64,000 nt of DNA from Ardenticatenaceae bacterium. GTDB taxonomy: Bacteria > Chloroflexota > Anaerolineae > Promineifilales > Promineifilaceae. The translations under genes and the position numbers were made by a program. Shown piece after piece: positions 41,893-51,450 of the stretch; the stretch's first letter is position 1, and every line of letters begins with the position of its first letter. The DNA is taken from contig JACKCB010000004.1 in the NCBI GenBank assembly GCA_020634235.1, positions 169,677 through 233,676 of the forward strand. The letters run 5' to 3'. Below the pieces are notes generated by a model. The model saw only the letters and a list, made by a program, of their open reading frames with translations, made no database searches and was not told where the DNA came from.

Positions 41893-42576
41893 ATGGCGCA
41901 AGAAAGCTGTTTCATCGTAATCGAGGGGTTGGACGGCACGGGCAAGACGGCCATGGCCCACCAGTTAGCGGCGGCGCTGGGCCAATGGCTGGGTGAGGCG
42001 CAGGTGCTGGTGACGGATGAGCCGCATGCGGCGTCGTGTGGCGGGGATTTTTTGCGGGCGGCGCTGGGGCGGCAAATCCGGCCGGTAACCAATTGGACGC
42101 TGGCCCTGGCGTTTGCCGCCAACCGGGCGGACCATACTACGCGCTTCATCACCCCGTTTCTGGATGAGGTCCCCGGCCGGGTTGTCATCTGTGACCGTTA
42201 CTACCTCTCGTCGTTGGTTTATCAGAGCAGCGAAAGCCTCCCGGCCGGGGAAGTCATGGCCCTCAACGCCGGCGCCCGCCGCCCCGACCTCACCCTCTTC
42301 CTCAACGCCAGCAACCAGGTCTGTTACGACCGTATGCACCGGCGCGACAAAAACCAGGAAATGTTCGAAGACCAGCTAGAGCAGCTGCGCGACAAATACC
42401 ACCACCTCATCACCTTCCTGCAAGCACGCGGCGAACACATCGAAGAGATCAACGCCGAACCGGACATGGCCACCGTCCTGGGCAGTATGCTGGCCGCCCT
42501 CGCCCGCCACGCGCCACCCTGGCTAACGCCACCTGCAACGTCGGACTCTGCCAGAGTTGGGGGAATCTACCCATAA
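41893..42576 (+). CDS. tmk: Thymidylate kinase
   Basis: 227 aa. P-loop GLDGTGKTAMAHQL, the DRYYLSSLVYQ motif (nucleotide-monophosphate site), and a LID with CYDRMHRRDKNQEMFED. Phosphorylates dTMP to dTDP. The C-terminal ~20 residues are Pro/Ala rich and probably disordered. No ribosome site is obvious before the ATG. Precedes the ABC importer operon by 89 bp. Confidence 0.93.
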   Translation: MAQESCFIVIEGLDGTGKTAMAHQLAAALGQWLGEAQVLVTDEPHAASCGGDFLRAALGRQIRPVTNWTLALAFAANRADHTTRFITPFLDEVPGRVVICDRYYLSSLVYQSSESLPAGEVMALNAGARRPDLTLFLNASNQVCYDRMHRRDKNQEMFEDQLEQLRDKYHHLITFLQARGEHIEEINAEPDMATVLGSMLAALARHAPPWLTPPATSDSARVGGIYP

Positions 42577-42665
42577 CGCGTCAACGCTCATTGTCCATGA
42601 TGACCACGCCTGACGCATAAGGCCCCCAACCACACCATGAATCACCACGTCAAGCGAGAAAGATA

Positions 42666-43910
42666 ATGGAAAAGACAAAAAAGCGAATCTCCCTGGACCG
42701 GCTGTTTGACGCCATGCTGCCGCTCCTGGCTGTGTTACTGGCTTTTGTCGTTGGCGCTGTCATCCTCTGGCTGCAAGGCGTCAGTCCCCTGGAAGCATAC
42801 AAAGCCATGATTGTGGGCGCGTTCGGCAGCAAAAACGGCCTGGCCGACACCCTGGTAAAAGCCACCCCCCTGCTGTTGGTTGGCCTGGGCATCGCCATCG
42901 CTTTCCGGGGTGGCGTCATCAACATCGGTGCGGAAGGGCAGCTCATTGTTGGGGCCTTGCTCACCACCTACATCGGGCTGCAGCTCGGCGAGCGTATGAA
43001 CGGCACCCTGGTAATCGTCATCGGCCTCCTGGCCGGCATGCTGATGGGCGGCATCTGGGGGGCGATTCCGGGCTACCTCAAAGCCCAGCTCGGCGTCAAC
43101 GAAATCCTCAGCACCATCATGATGAACCAGATCGCCATTCAGATTGGCTACTACCTGCTGCGCGGCCCCATGATCGACCCCGCCGAACTGGCCGCCGGCA
43201 CCAACATTCCCCACTCCGCCCGCCTGCCCAAAGCCATCGACATGCCCCGCTTCACCGATCTGGCCCAATCGCTGGGCCTCACCAAAACGGCCAGCGAACT
43301 GGATCTGCAAGGCGTGGCCAAAGAGCTATACGGCCTGCTGGTGGAGCCAACCCGGCTGCACAGCGGCTTCATTTTTGCCGTCGTCATGGCCATACTCGTC
43401 TACATCTTTCTCTGGCGCACCACCATTGGCTACCGCATCCGGGCCGTGGGGCTAAACCCCCACGCTTCGCGCTACGCCGGCATCAACGTCAAGCGCACCA
43501 TGGTGCTGTCTATGACCCTCAGCGGGGCTTTTGCCGGGTTGGCCGGGGCGGTGGAGATTCTGGGGCTGCACCACCGCATGTTTGAACCGGTGGCAGTGTC
43601 AGCCGGCTATGGCTTTTCGGGCATTGTGGCGGCGCTGTTTGGCAAGCTGCACCCGCTGGGGATTATCCCCTCCTCCATCCTGTTTGGTGGCCTGCTGGTT
43701 GGCGGCGACAAGATGCAGCGCGCCATCCAGGTGCCCCAGGTGTTGATCCAGGCGATTTTGGGTCTGGTAGTTCTTTTTGTTGTCAGCACGGACTACTTTG
43801 TGCGCAAACGGCAAAGCCGGCGGGTTGCGGTTAGCACCCCGGCCGGGGACAAACCAGACGAACCAACCGCCACCCCCGCTTCCACCCCCCCCGCAGAGGC
43901 GAGCGCATGA
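42666..43910 (+). CDS. BMP-family nucleoside ABC importer permease 1
   Basis: 414 aa, about ten transmembrane helices. BPD_transp_2-type permease: AFRGGVINIGAEGQLIVGALLTTYIGLQL, IPGYLKAQLGVNEILSTIMMNQIA, RAVGLNPHASRYAGINVKRTMVLSMTLSGAFAGLAGAVEILG. These match YufP/NupP-type permeases of purine-nucleoside importers. A Pro/Thr-rich cytoplasmic tail ends the protein. The stop overlaps the next permease start by 4 bp (ATGA). Confidence 0.92.
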   Translation: MEKTKKRISLDRLFDAMLPLLAVLLAFVVGAVILWLQGVSPLEAYKAMIVGAFGSKNGLADTLVKATPLLLVGLGIAIAFRGGVINIGAEGQLIVGALLTTYIGLQLGERMNGTLVIVIGLLAGMLMGGIWGAIPGYLKAQLGVNEILSTIMMNQIAIQIGYYLLRGPMIDPAELAAGTNIPHSARLPKAIDMPRFTDLAQSLGLTKTASELDLQGVAKELYGLLVEPTRLHSGFIFAVVMAILVYIFLWRTTIGYRIRAVGLNPHASRYAGINVKRTMVLSMTLSGAFAGLAGAVEILGLHHRMFEPVAVSAGYGFSGIVAALFGKLHPLGIIPSSILFGGLLVGGDKMQRAIQVPQVLIQAILGLVVLFVVSTDYFVRKRQSRRVAVSTPAGDKPDEPTATPASTPPAEASA

Positions 43911-44857
43911 ACGAAAACCTGACAGTTCTAGCCATCATCCTGGGTATCGCCCATTCCGGCATCCGCCTGGCCACCCCCTACCTCTACGCCGCCATCGGCG
44001 AAACCTTCTCCCAGCGCTCCGGTGTACTCAACCTGGGCGTCGAAGGCATCATGCTCATGGGCGCCTTCTTCGGCTTCTACACCGTCTTCCAGACCAACAA
44101 CCCCTGGCTTGGCCTGCTGGCCGCCGCCGGTATCGGCATCCTCATGGGCCTGCTCATGTGCGTCGTCAGCATCACCTTCCAGGCCGAACAGGGCATTAGC
44201 GGCATTGGCCTCTTCATGTTTGGCCTGGGCATCTCCAGCCTGCTTTTCAAAACCATGCTGGGCACCGTCGAGGGCGTCGAAGGCTTCTCCGAACTGGGAT
44301 TCTGCCTCACCCCCGACTTCTGCCTGGCCAACATCCCCGTCCTGGGCGACATCTTCTTCAGCCACAGCCTCCTCACCTACGGCGCATTTGCCCTGGTGCC
44401 CATCTCCTGGTGGGTACTCAACAAAACAACCTGGGGGCTGAACATCCGCGCCGTTGGCCAGAACCCAGAGGCCGCCGACTCCCTGGGCGTCAGCGTCGCC
44501 GCCGTGCGCTACAGCTCCGTCATGCTCGGCGCGGCCCTGGCCGGCATTGGCGGCGCCTCCCTTTCCATATCACTCCTGGGCATCTTCCAGGAGAACATGA
44601 CCAACGGCATGGGTTTTATCGCCGTTGCGTTAGTTTACTTCGGCAGTTGGCGCCCCACCGGCGTGCTGGTGGGGGCACTGCTCTTCAGCACCGTCAACGC
44701 GCTGCAGCTTTGGGTGCAGGTGTTGGGCCTCAACATCCCATCCGACGTGGCCGTCATGATGCCATACTTACTCACCATCATTGCCCTGGCCCTGCCCTTC
44801 CGCCGCTCCATGCAGCCGGCAGCGCTCACCAAGCCTTTTGACCGAGGCGGGAATTAA
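43907..44857 (+). CDS. BMP-family nucleoside ABC importer permease 2
   Basis: 316 aa, companion of the upstream permease (YufQ/NupQ type): SGIRLATPYLYAAIGETFSQRSGVLNLGVEGIMLMGAFFGFY, RAVGQNPEAADSLGVSVAAVRYSSVMLGAALAGIGGASLSISLLG, GFIAVALVYFGSWRPTGVLVGALLFS. ATGA overlap with permease 1. Confidence 0.93.
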   Translation: MNENLTVLAIILGIAHSGIRLATPYLYAAIGETFSQRSGVLNLGVEGIMLMGAFFGFYTVFQTNNPWLGLLAAAGIGILMGLLMCVVSITFQAEQGISGIGLFMFGLGISSLLFKTMLGTVEGVEGFSELGFCLTPDFCLANIPVLGDIFFSHSLLTYGAFALVPISWWVLNKTTWGLNIRAVGQNPEAADSLGVSVAAVRYSSVMLGAALAGIGGASLSISLLGIFQENMTNGMGFIAVALVYFGSWRPTGVLVGALLFSTVNALQLWVQVLGLNIPSDVAVMMPYLLTIIALALPFRRSMQPAALTKPFDRGGN

Positions 44858-44858
44858 C

Positions 44859-44959
44859 GTTTCGCCAAACAGGCATAGTCGAACAGTGTCTCGGCAGGCG
44901 AAACCTGAGGTTCCGGCAGAACCGCACTACCCTGTGCATCAGAAGAAGTCTGCCGGAAC
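44859..44959 (+). promoter_or_regulatory. Two stem-loops between permease 2 and the binding protein gene
   Basis: GTTTCGCC/GGCGAAAC (44859-44866 and 44897-44904) and a perfect 11-bp pair GTTCCGGCAGA/TCTGCCGGAAC (44910-44920 and 44949-44959) with a 28-nt loop. The gap is 141 bp and has no gene. Likely mRNA processing or stability elements setting binding-protein levels; a regulatory RNA is possible. Confidence 0.5.
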
Positions 44960-44998
44960 AGTAGCACAATGATCCACAAACAATTTGAAGGAGAGAAA

Positions 44999-47071
44999 AT
45001 GAAAAAGGCCCTGATTTTACTGTCGATCATCCTGATGCTGGCCCTGGTGGCCTGCGGTGGCGGCACCAACGAGAACAGTGCGGCAACCGCTGCACCGGCC
45101 GCCACAGAAGAAACCGTTGCCCCCACCGAGGCCCCGGCCGGGGAGGCAGTCGAAGACGTCTCCGCCCAGGCCGACGTAGGCGACATCGACACCATCCGCA
45201 TTGCCGCGGTGATGCCCTCCACCATCACCGACCTGGCCTGGAGCCAGGCCCTGTATGATGCCCTCCTGCGCCTGCAAGCCGAAGCCGGCGGCCCGGAAGT
45301 CATGGAGATCGCCTACACCGAGAACATGTTCAACGTGACCGATGCCGCCGCGGCCATCCGCGACTACGCCGCCGACGGCTACGACCTGGTCATCGCCCAT
45401 GGCACCCAATACGGCACCTCACTCTTCGAGGTCGCCCCCGACTTCCCAGAAACCAGCTTTGCCTGGGGCACAGCCATCGACACCGGCAAAGAGGCCGGCC
45501 TGGACAACATCTTCGCCTATGAAGCCCGTGCCGAAGAAGGCGGCTACGTTAACGGCGTTTTGGCCGGCAACTTGACCGAATCAAATGTCATTGGCGTGGT
45601 AGGGCCGGTAGAAGCCGGCGACGCCAAGCTGTACATTGATGGCTTTGTGGCTGGCGCCAAAGCCGCCAACCCAGAAGTCCAGGTGAACGTCTCGTACACC
45701 GGCTCCTTTGGCGACACCGCCCTGGCGGCCGAAGCAGCCAACACCCACATCGCGGCCGGGGCCGACGTGCTAACCGGCTCGGCCCAGCAGGTTGTGGGGG
45801 CCATTGGCGTGGCCCAAGAGCAGGGGATTCCCTGGATGGGCACCCAGTCGGACCAAAGTCCGCTGGCCCCCGACACCGTGATCGCCTCGCAAATCTACAA
45901 CTGGGATGGCGTCCTCAGCGACATCATCAACAAGCACCTGGCCGGCGAGTATGGCGGCACCGCCTATGCCCTCACCCTGAAGAACGGCGGGTTGGTGATG
46001 GCCTTTGACGAAAGTCTGCCGGCCGACGCCGTGGCCGCCGCCCAAGAGGCATCTGACCAGATTGTGGCCGGCAGCATTGACGTAGCCGCGGCCATTGCCG
46101 GGGAAGCCATGGCCGAAGAAGGGACGTCACAAGATATGGAGATGACCTACCCGGAGATCGAACCGGTCCGCATTGCCCTGGTCATGCCGTCAACCATCAC
46201 CGACCTGGCCTGGAGCCAGTCGATGTATGATTCGCTGCTGGTGCTGCAAGCGCATTACGGCGAAGACGTGATCGAAATCTCCTACACGGAAAACATGTTC
46301 AATGTGACCGATGCCGCCGCCGCCATCCGTGACTATGCGGACAGCGGCTTCAATCTGATCATTGCCCACGGGGCGCAGTACGGCACCTCGTTGTTCGAGA
46401 TCGCCCCCGACTTCCCGGAGACGAGCTTTGCCTGGGGCACGAGCACCAATGTCGGGGCCGACGAGGGCCTGACCAATGTCTTCGCCTATGAGCCACGGGC
46501 GGAGCAGGGTGGCTATGTGCTGGGCGTGCTGGCCGCCAACCTGACCGAGTCGGGGATCATTGGCCTGGTTGGCCCGGTAGACGCCGGCGACGCCAAGCTG
46601 CACGTCGATGGCTTTTTGGCCGGCGTGCGCGACACGAACCCTGACGTGCAGGTGAATGTGTCCTTCACCGGCTCTTTTGGCGACACGGCGCTGGCCGCCG
46701 AAGCGGCCAACACGCAGATCGCGGCCGGGGCCGACGTGTTGACGGGCTCGGCCCAGCAGGTGGCCGGGGCCATTGGCGTGGCCAAAGATCAGGGGATTCC
46801 CTGGATGGGTATTCAGGCGGACCAAAGCCCGCTGGCTCCCGATGTTGTGGTGGCCACGGTGTTGTATGATTGGCGGGCAACGCTGCTAACCATGATTACG
46901 TCGCTGCAGGCGGGTGAGTATGGCGGACAGGTGCTGCAATTGACGCTGGCCAATGGTGGCCAACGGCTAATCTATGCGGACACCCTCCCGGCCGGGGCCG
47001 TGGCCGCCGCCCAAGCTGCCGAACAAGGGATCATCGACGGCACCATTGAGATTGTTGCCGAACCAAGATAA
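44999..47071 (+). CDS. BMP-type solute-binding lipoprotein with two tandem binding domains
   Basis: 690 aa. Lipobox LALVACGGG near residue 18, then an Ala/Thr/Glu linker. Two complete, closely similar BMP (PnrA/TmpC-like) domains follow, at about residues 62-380 and 388-690, offset by exactly 324 codons (972 bp). Both contain VMPSTITDLAWSQ, YTENMFNVTDAAAAIRDYA, IAHGxQYGTSLFEVAPDFPETSFAWGT, GDAKLxxDGF and TGSFGDTALAAEAANT. The relatives bind purine nucleosides. The normal protein has one domain, so this one presents two ligand sites per chain. The GAAGGAGAG site selects the ATG at 44999. Confidence 0.93.
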   Translation: MKKALILLSIILMLALVACGGGTNENSAATAAPAATEETVAPTEAPAGEAVEDVSAQADVGDIDTIRIAAVMPSTITDLAWSQALYDALLRLQAEAGGPEVMEIAYTENMFNVTDAAAAIRDYAADGYDLVIAHGTQYGTSLFEVAPDFPETSFAWGTAIDTGKEAGLDNIFAYEARAEEGGYVNGVLAGNLTESNVIGVVGPVEAGDAKLYIDGFVAGAKAANPEVQVNVSYTGSFGDTALAAEAANTHIAAGADVLTGSAQQVVGAIGVAQEQGIPWMGTQSDQSPLAPDTVIASQIYNWDGVLSDIINKHLAGEYGGTAYALTLKNGGLVMAFDESLPADAVAAAQEASDQIVAGSIDVAAAIAGEAMAEEGTSQDMEMTYPEIEPVRIALVMPSTITDLAWSQSMYDSLLVLQAHYGEDVIEISYTENMFNVTDAAAAIRDYADSGFNLIIAHGAQYGTSLFEIAPDFPETSFAWGTSTNVGADEGLTNVFAYEPRAEQGGYVLGVLAANLTESGIIGLVGPVDAGDAKLHVDGFLAGVRDTNPDVQVNVSFTGSFGDTALAAEAANTQIAAGADVLTGSAQQVAGAIGVAKDQGIPWMGIQADQSPLAPDVVVATVLYDWRATLLTMITSLQAGEYGGQVLQLTLANGGQRLIYADTLPAGAVAAAQAAEQGIIDGTIEIVAEPR

Positions 47072-47088
47072 ACCAACGTCATAAGCCA

Positions 47089-47131
47089 GGACTGGCAGTC
47101 CGGCCACTCAGGTCGTCCGGACTGCCAGTCC
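47089..47131 (+). promoter_or_regulatory. 15-bp perfect stem-loop between the binding protein and ATPase genes
   Basis: GGACTGGCAGTCCGG (47089-47103) pairs exactly with 47117-47131 around a 13-nt loop. No T-run follows, so it is more likely an mRNA stabiliser or repeat than a terminator. Confidence 0.55.
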
Positions 47132-47151
47132 ATTCACCAACGCAGGTCATC

Positions 47152-48708
47152 ATGAGCGAAAACAACTTGTTACCGTCAGGCCTGCCGCGCATAGAATCTT
47201 TGGAAATGCGCGGCATCGTCAAGCGCTTTCCCGGCGTCCTGGCCAGCGACCACGTCAACTTCGACGTGAAAGCGGGCGAGATCCACGCCCTGCTGGGCGA
47301 AAACGGCGCGGGCAAAAGCACGTTAATGAAGATTCTCTACGGCCTGTACCACCCGGACGAAGGCGAGATCTACCTGAACGGCAAGCCCATCGCCATCCAT
47401 TCGCCCAACGACTCCATCCAGGCCGGCATCGGCATGATTCACCAGCACTTCATGCTGGTAGACAACCTGACCGTGGCCGAGAACGTCGCCCTGGGGCTAA
47501 AATCCTCACGTGCCCCACGCCTGGACCTGGACGTGGTCTCCGCCCGCATTCAGGAGCTGGCCGACAAGTATGGCCTGCACATCAGCCCCAACACCATCAT
47601 CTCCAAGATGGCCGTGGGCGAACGACAGCGGGTAGAGATCATCAAGGCGCTGTACCGGGGGGCGGCCCTGCTGGTGCTGGATGAACCCACCGCCGTGCTA
47701 ACGCCCCAGGAAGTAGACGACATCTTCGTCATCTTCCGGCAGATGGCCGCCGACGGGCATGCGCTCATCTTCATTTCGCATAAGCTGAATGAGATTCTGG
47801 CCCTCACCGACCGGGTGACGGTGCTGCGCGATGGGCGGGTGGTGGGCACGGCCAGAACGGCCGATGTGACCAAGTCGGACCTGGCCAACATGATGGTGGG
47901 GCGCGAGGTGCTGCTAACCCGCACCCGGCCGGAGGCCCACCTGGGCGACGTCCGCCTCAAAATGGAAGGTGTAAACGCCAGCAACGAAGACGGCCAGACC
48001 ATCTTACGAAACGTCAACCTGGAAGTGCGCAGCGGTGAAATTGTGGGCGTGGCCGGGGTATCCGGCAACGGCCAGCGGCCGTTGGCCCGCGCCATTGCCG
48101 GGCTGCAGCCCGTGAGCAGCGGTCAAATCTACCTGGAAGGCCGCGACGTTACCGATCTGACCCCCGCGCAGATGTTTGAGATCGGCCTCTCCTACATCCC
48201 GGAAGAGCGCATGCACGATGGGGTGGTCAAAGATTTCAGCGTGTCCGAGAATCTCATCTTGCAGGATCATTCGCGTTCCCCTTTTAGTCGTGGCATTTTC
48301 CTGGCCTTCAAATACATTGCCGACCATGCTCAAAAGCTAATCAAGGCCTTTCGGGTCAAGACCCCCAGCCGGGACACCCCCGCCAAAAACCTCTCCGGCG
48401 GCAACATCCAGAAACTCATCCTGGCCCGCGAGCTATCGCGCCAACCCCGCTTCCTCATCGCCGCCCAACCCACCCGCGGGGTGGACATTGGCGCAACCGA
48501 ATACATCCACAACCAACTGCTGCTGCAGCGCGCCGAAGGGCTGGCCACCCTACTCATCTCCGAAGACCTGGACGAAGTAAAGGCGCTCTCCGACCGCATC
48601 ATCGTCCTGTTTGGCGGCGAGATCATGGGCGAACTCGCCCATGACGAGGCTACCGCCGAAAAGCTAGGCCTGCTCATGGCCGGCGAACGGCAAGCCGTCC
48701 CCGCCTAG
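47152..48708 (+). CDS. Nucleoside ABC importer ATP-binding protein (two ABC domains)
   Basis: 518 aa. First ABC module: ALLGENGAGKSTLMKILYG (Walker A), KMAVGERQRVEIIKALYRGAALLVLDEPTAVL. Second: VAGVSGNGQRPLARAIAG (degenerate Walker A), NLSGGNIQKLILARELSRQPRFLIAAQPTRGVDIG. The degenerate second P-loop is normal for this NupO/YufO/RbsA-like group. Energises the two permeases 4 kb upstream. Weak ribosome site. Confidence 0.93.
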   Translation: MSENNLLPSGLPRIESLEMRGIVKRFPGVLASDHVNFDVKAGEIHALLGENGAGKSTLMKILYGLYHPDEGEIYLNGKPIAIHSPNDSIQAGIGMIHQHFMLVDNLTVAENVALGLKSSRAPRLDLDVVSARIQELADKYGLHISPNTIISKMAVGERQRVEIIKALYRGAALLVLDEPTAVLTPQEVDDIFVIFRQMAADGHALIFISHKLNEILALTDRVTVLRDGRVVGTARTADVTKSDLANMMVGREVLLTRTRPEAHLGDVRLKMEGVNASNEDGQTILRNVNLEVRSGEIVGVAGVSGNGQRPLARAIAGLQPVSSGQIYLEGRDVTDLTPAQMFEIGLSYIPEERMHDGVVKDFSVSENLILQDHSRSPFSRGIFLAFKYIADHAQKLIKAFRVKTPSRDTPAKNLSGGNIQKLILARELSRQPRFLIAAQPTRGVDIGATEYIHNQLLLQRAEGLATLLISEDLDEVKALSDRIIVLFGGEIMGELAHDEATAEKLGLLMAGERQAVPA

Positions 48709-48815
48709 CGTTGCCTGCCATCTCTGACTAGCAGTTCAATTGAGCCGCAAAACAGTTGCGGTCAGAAGTCATGCCTGGCAAAAAGGCTGGCTGCCCCAGC
48801 ACCTGGAGGATTCCC

Positions 48816-51392
48816 ATGCAATTCAAGCTAAACGGACAACTGCAACACTATGATGGCGACCCGGACACCCCGCTGCTGCATTACCTGCGCGAAGAGCAAA
48901 ACATCCTCTCTCCCAAGAATGGCTGCGCCCCACAAGCCGCCTGCGGCGCTTGCACCGTAGACCTGAACGGCAAAGCGGTACTGTCCTGCGTCATCCCCAT
49001 GGCCAAAGTAGACGGCGGCACGGTGACCACCATCGAAGGGCTGGGCCAGTATCGCCAGGACGTCTATGCCAACGCATTTGTGGCCCGCGGCGGGGTGCAG
49101 TGCGGCTTTTGCATCCCCGGCATTGTGATGCAGGCCAATGCCCTCATCAACCAAAACCCCAACCCGACCTGGGACGAGGTGGAAAAAGCGCTCACCCCCA
49201 ATCTGTGCCGCTGCACCGGCTATAAAAAGGTGATAGACGCCATCCTGACCGCCGCCGAAGCCATCCGGCACGAAGAGACCATTGCCCCCCCCACCGGCAG
49301 CGGCCAGATAGGCACGCGCCAGCCCAAGTACCAGGCCCAGGCGCTGGTGCTGGGGCAGCACCAGTATGTAGACGATGTGCGTATGCCCGGCATGGTACAT
49401 GGGGCCATCAAGTTCAGCGACCATCCCCGGGCCAGAGTGCTGAGCCTGGATACCCAGGCTGCCGCCCGACTGCCCGGCGTGCTGCGCGTCATCACGGCCA
49501 GCGACGTGCCCGGCGAACGGGTAGTGGGCCTCATCCGGCCGGATTGGCCGGTGTTGGTGGCCGTGGGCGAGACCACCCGCTACGTCGGGGACGCCCTGGC
49601 CACGGTCGTGGCCGAAACAGAAGCTATTGCCCGCGCGGCTGTGGAACTGATCGCCGTCGAATATGAGGTGCTGCCCCCCCTCACGGACCCGCATGAGGCA
49701 CTCCGGCCGGGTGCCCCCCAAATTCACGAAAGCGGCAACATCCTTTCCCGCTCCGCCACCGGCCGGGGCGATATCGCCGCCGCCCGCGCCAGTTCCGCCT
49801 ACACCGCCCGCGGCACCTTCCAGACCCAACGCATCGAACACGGCTACATGGAACCAGAAGTCGCCGTGGCCTACCCCACCGGCCACGGCATACACCTGCT
49901 CTCCCAGGGGCAGGGCATCTACGACGACCGCGAGCAAATCTACCGCTTGCTCGGCCTGCCCCCGGAAGCCGTGCGCGTCACCCTGCTGCCTAACGGCGGC
50001 GGCTTTGGCGGCAAAGAGGACCTCTCCGTGCAGGGGCACGCCGCCCTGGCCGCCCACCTGCTGCAAATGCCCGTCAAATTCCGCCTCACGCGCGACGAAT
50101 CCATCCTCATGAGCGTTAAGCGGCACCCCATCTGGATGGATTACGAAGTCGGCTGCGACGCCCAGGGCCAGCTCACCTTCGTCAAGGTCAAATTCATTGG
50201 CGACACCGGCGCCTACGCCTCAGTGGGCATGAAAGTACTGGAACGCTCCGCCGGCCACGCCACCGGCGCTTACCACGTCCCCGTCACCGATGTCGAGGCC
50301 ATCGCCGTCTACACCAACAACATCCCCTGCGGCGCAATGCGCGGCTTTGGCGTAAACCAGGCCATCTTCGGCCTGGAAAGCCTGATCGACGACCTGTGCG
50401 AACAGGGCGGCTTCGACCGCTGGCAGTTCCGCTACGACAACGCCCTGGTCGATGGCTGCATGACCGCCACCGGGCAGGTCATTGAGCGCGGCGCCGGCGT
50501 GCGCGCCACCCTGCTGGCCGTCAAAGACGCCTTCTACCAGGCCCGGTACGCCGGCATCGCCTGCGGCCTGAAGAACACCGGCATCGGCAACGGCATGCCC
50601 GACGAATCCACCGCCAAAATCACCATCGCCGCGCCCGACAAAATCATCATCGACCACGGCTGGACGGAGATGGGCCAGGGGGTCAACACCATTGCCCTGC
50701 AGGTGGTATGCAACGAAACCGGGCTGCCACCGGAGATGATCGAGGTGCGCATCGACACCGCTGCCGAACAGGTAGCCGGCATGACCACCGCCTCGCGGGC
50801 CACTTCGCTGGTGGGCAATGCCCTGCTGGATGCCTGCCGGCAGCTAAACGCCGACCTGGCCATACACACATTGGCAGAGCTATCCGGCCGGGAATACACC
50901 GGCACCTGGCGCGTCGACTGGACCACCAAGCCCGGGGCCATGGTCGAGAAGGTTTACACCCACTACTCCTACAGCTACGCCACCCAGGTCGTCATCCTGA
51001 ACGAAGAAACGGGCTTCATCGACAAGGTGATCGCCGCCCACGATGCCGGCAGAATCTTCAACCCCACCCTGTTTGAAGGCCAGTTGGAAGGCTCCATCCA
51101 CATGGGGCTGGGCTACGCCATCAGCGAGGACATGCCCATGGTCGATGGCCGGCCGGTGAGCACGCGCCTGCGCAAGCTGGGCATTCTGCGGGCCAAAGAG
51201 ATGCCCCAGGTGGAGGTCATCGGCGTGGAAGTGCCCGACCCCTACGGCCCATACGGGGCCAAGGGCGTGGGCGAAATCGGCCTGGTGCCCACCGCCGGGG
51301 CCGTCGCCAATGCCTTCTACCAGTTCGACGGCCAGCGCCGCACCGAACTCCCCATGCGCATCCCCAAGCGCGGCCTGACGAAAAAGAGATAG
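48816..51392 (+). CDS. Fused [2Fe-2S]-molybdenum hydroxylase, selenium-dependent xanthine dehydrogenase type
   Basis: 858 aa. N-terminal ferredoxin-like domain (about 1-160): cluster Cys in NGCAPQAACGACTVDLNGKAVLSC, and the second cluster CGFC/LCRCTGY. From about 165 the Mo-cofactor domains: YVDDVRMPGMVHGAIKFSDHP, GGGFGGKEDLSVQGHA, RGFGVNQ, MGQGVNT and the catalytic Glu in GAKGVGEIGLVPT. No FAD domain is included. The architecture fits the Se-dependent xanthine dehydrogenase family, which is often near ssnA; SsnA is 8 kb away here. Electron acceptor unknown. Selenium dependence is inference. GGAGG site selects this ATG. Confidence 0.88.
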   Translation: MQFKLNGQLQHYDGDPDTPLLHYLREEQNILSPKNGCAPQAACGACTVDLNGKAVLSCVIPMAKVDGGTVTTIEGLGQYRQDVYANAFVARGGVQCGFCIPGIVMQANALINQNPNPTWDEVEKALTPNLCRCTGYKKVIDAILTAAEAIRHEETIAPPTGSGQIGTRQPKYQAQALVLGQHQYVDDVRMPGMVHGAIKFSDHPRARVLSLDTQAAARLPGVLRVITASDVPGERVVGLIRPDWPVLVAVGETTRYVGDALATVVAETEAIARAAVELIAVEYEVLPPLTDPHEALRPGAPQIHESGNILSRSATGRGDIAAARASSAYTARGTFQTQRIEHGYMEPEVAVAYPTGHGIHLLSQGQGIYDDREQIYRLLGLPPEAVRVTLLPNGGGFGGKEDLSVQGHAALAAHLLQMPVKFRLTRDESILMSVKRHPIWMDYEVGCDAQGQLTFVKVKFIGDTGAYASVGMKVLERSAGHATGAYHVPVTDVEAIAVYTNNIPCGAMRGFGVNQAIFGLESLIDDLCEQGGFDRWQFRYDNALVDGCMTATGQVIERGAGVRATLLAVKDAFYQARYAGIACGLKNTGIGNGMPDESTAKITIAAPDKIIIDHGWTEMGQGVNTIALQVVCNETGLPPEMIEVRIDTAAEQVAGMTTASRATSLVGNALLDACRQLNADLAIHTLAELSGREYTGTWRVDWTTKPGAMVEKVYTHYSYSYATQVVILNEETGFIDKVIAAHDAGRIFNPTLFEGQLEGSIHMGLGYAISEDMPMVDGRPVSTRLRKLGILRAKEMPQVEVIGVEVPDPYGPYGAKGVGEIGLVPTAGAVANAFYQFDGQRRTELPMRIPKRGLTKKR

Positions 51393-51401
51393 GGGGCAGG
51401 C

Positions 51402-51434
51402 AGACCTGACAGGTTTTTCAAACCTGTCAGGTCT
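51402..51434. terminator. Bidirectional hairpin between the hydroxylase and tal-pgi
   Basis: AGACCTGACAGGTTT (51402-51416) pairs exactly with 51420-51434 around a 3-nt loop, with TTTTT inside. It separates two convergent genes. Core shared with 11237-11299. Confidence 0.65.
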
Positions 51435-51450
51435 TGAACTTCCAACTAAC

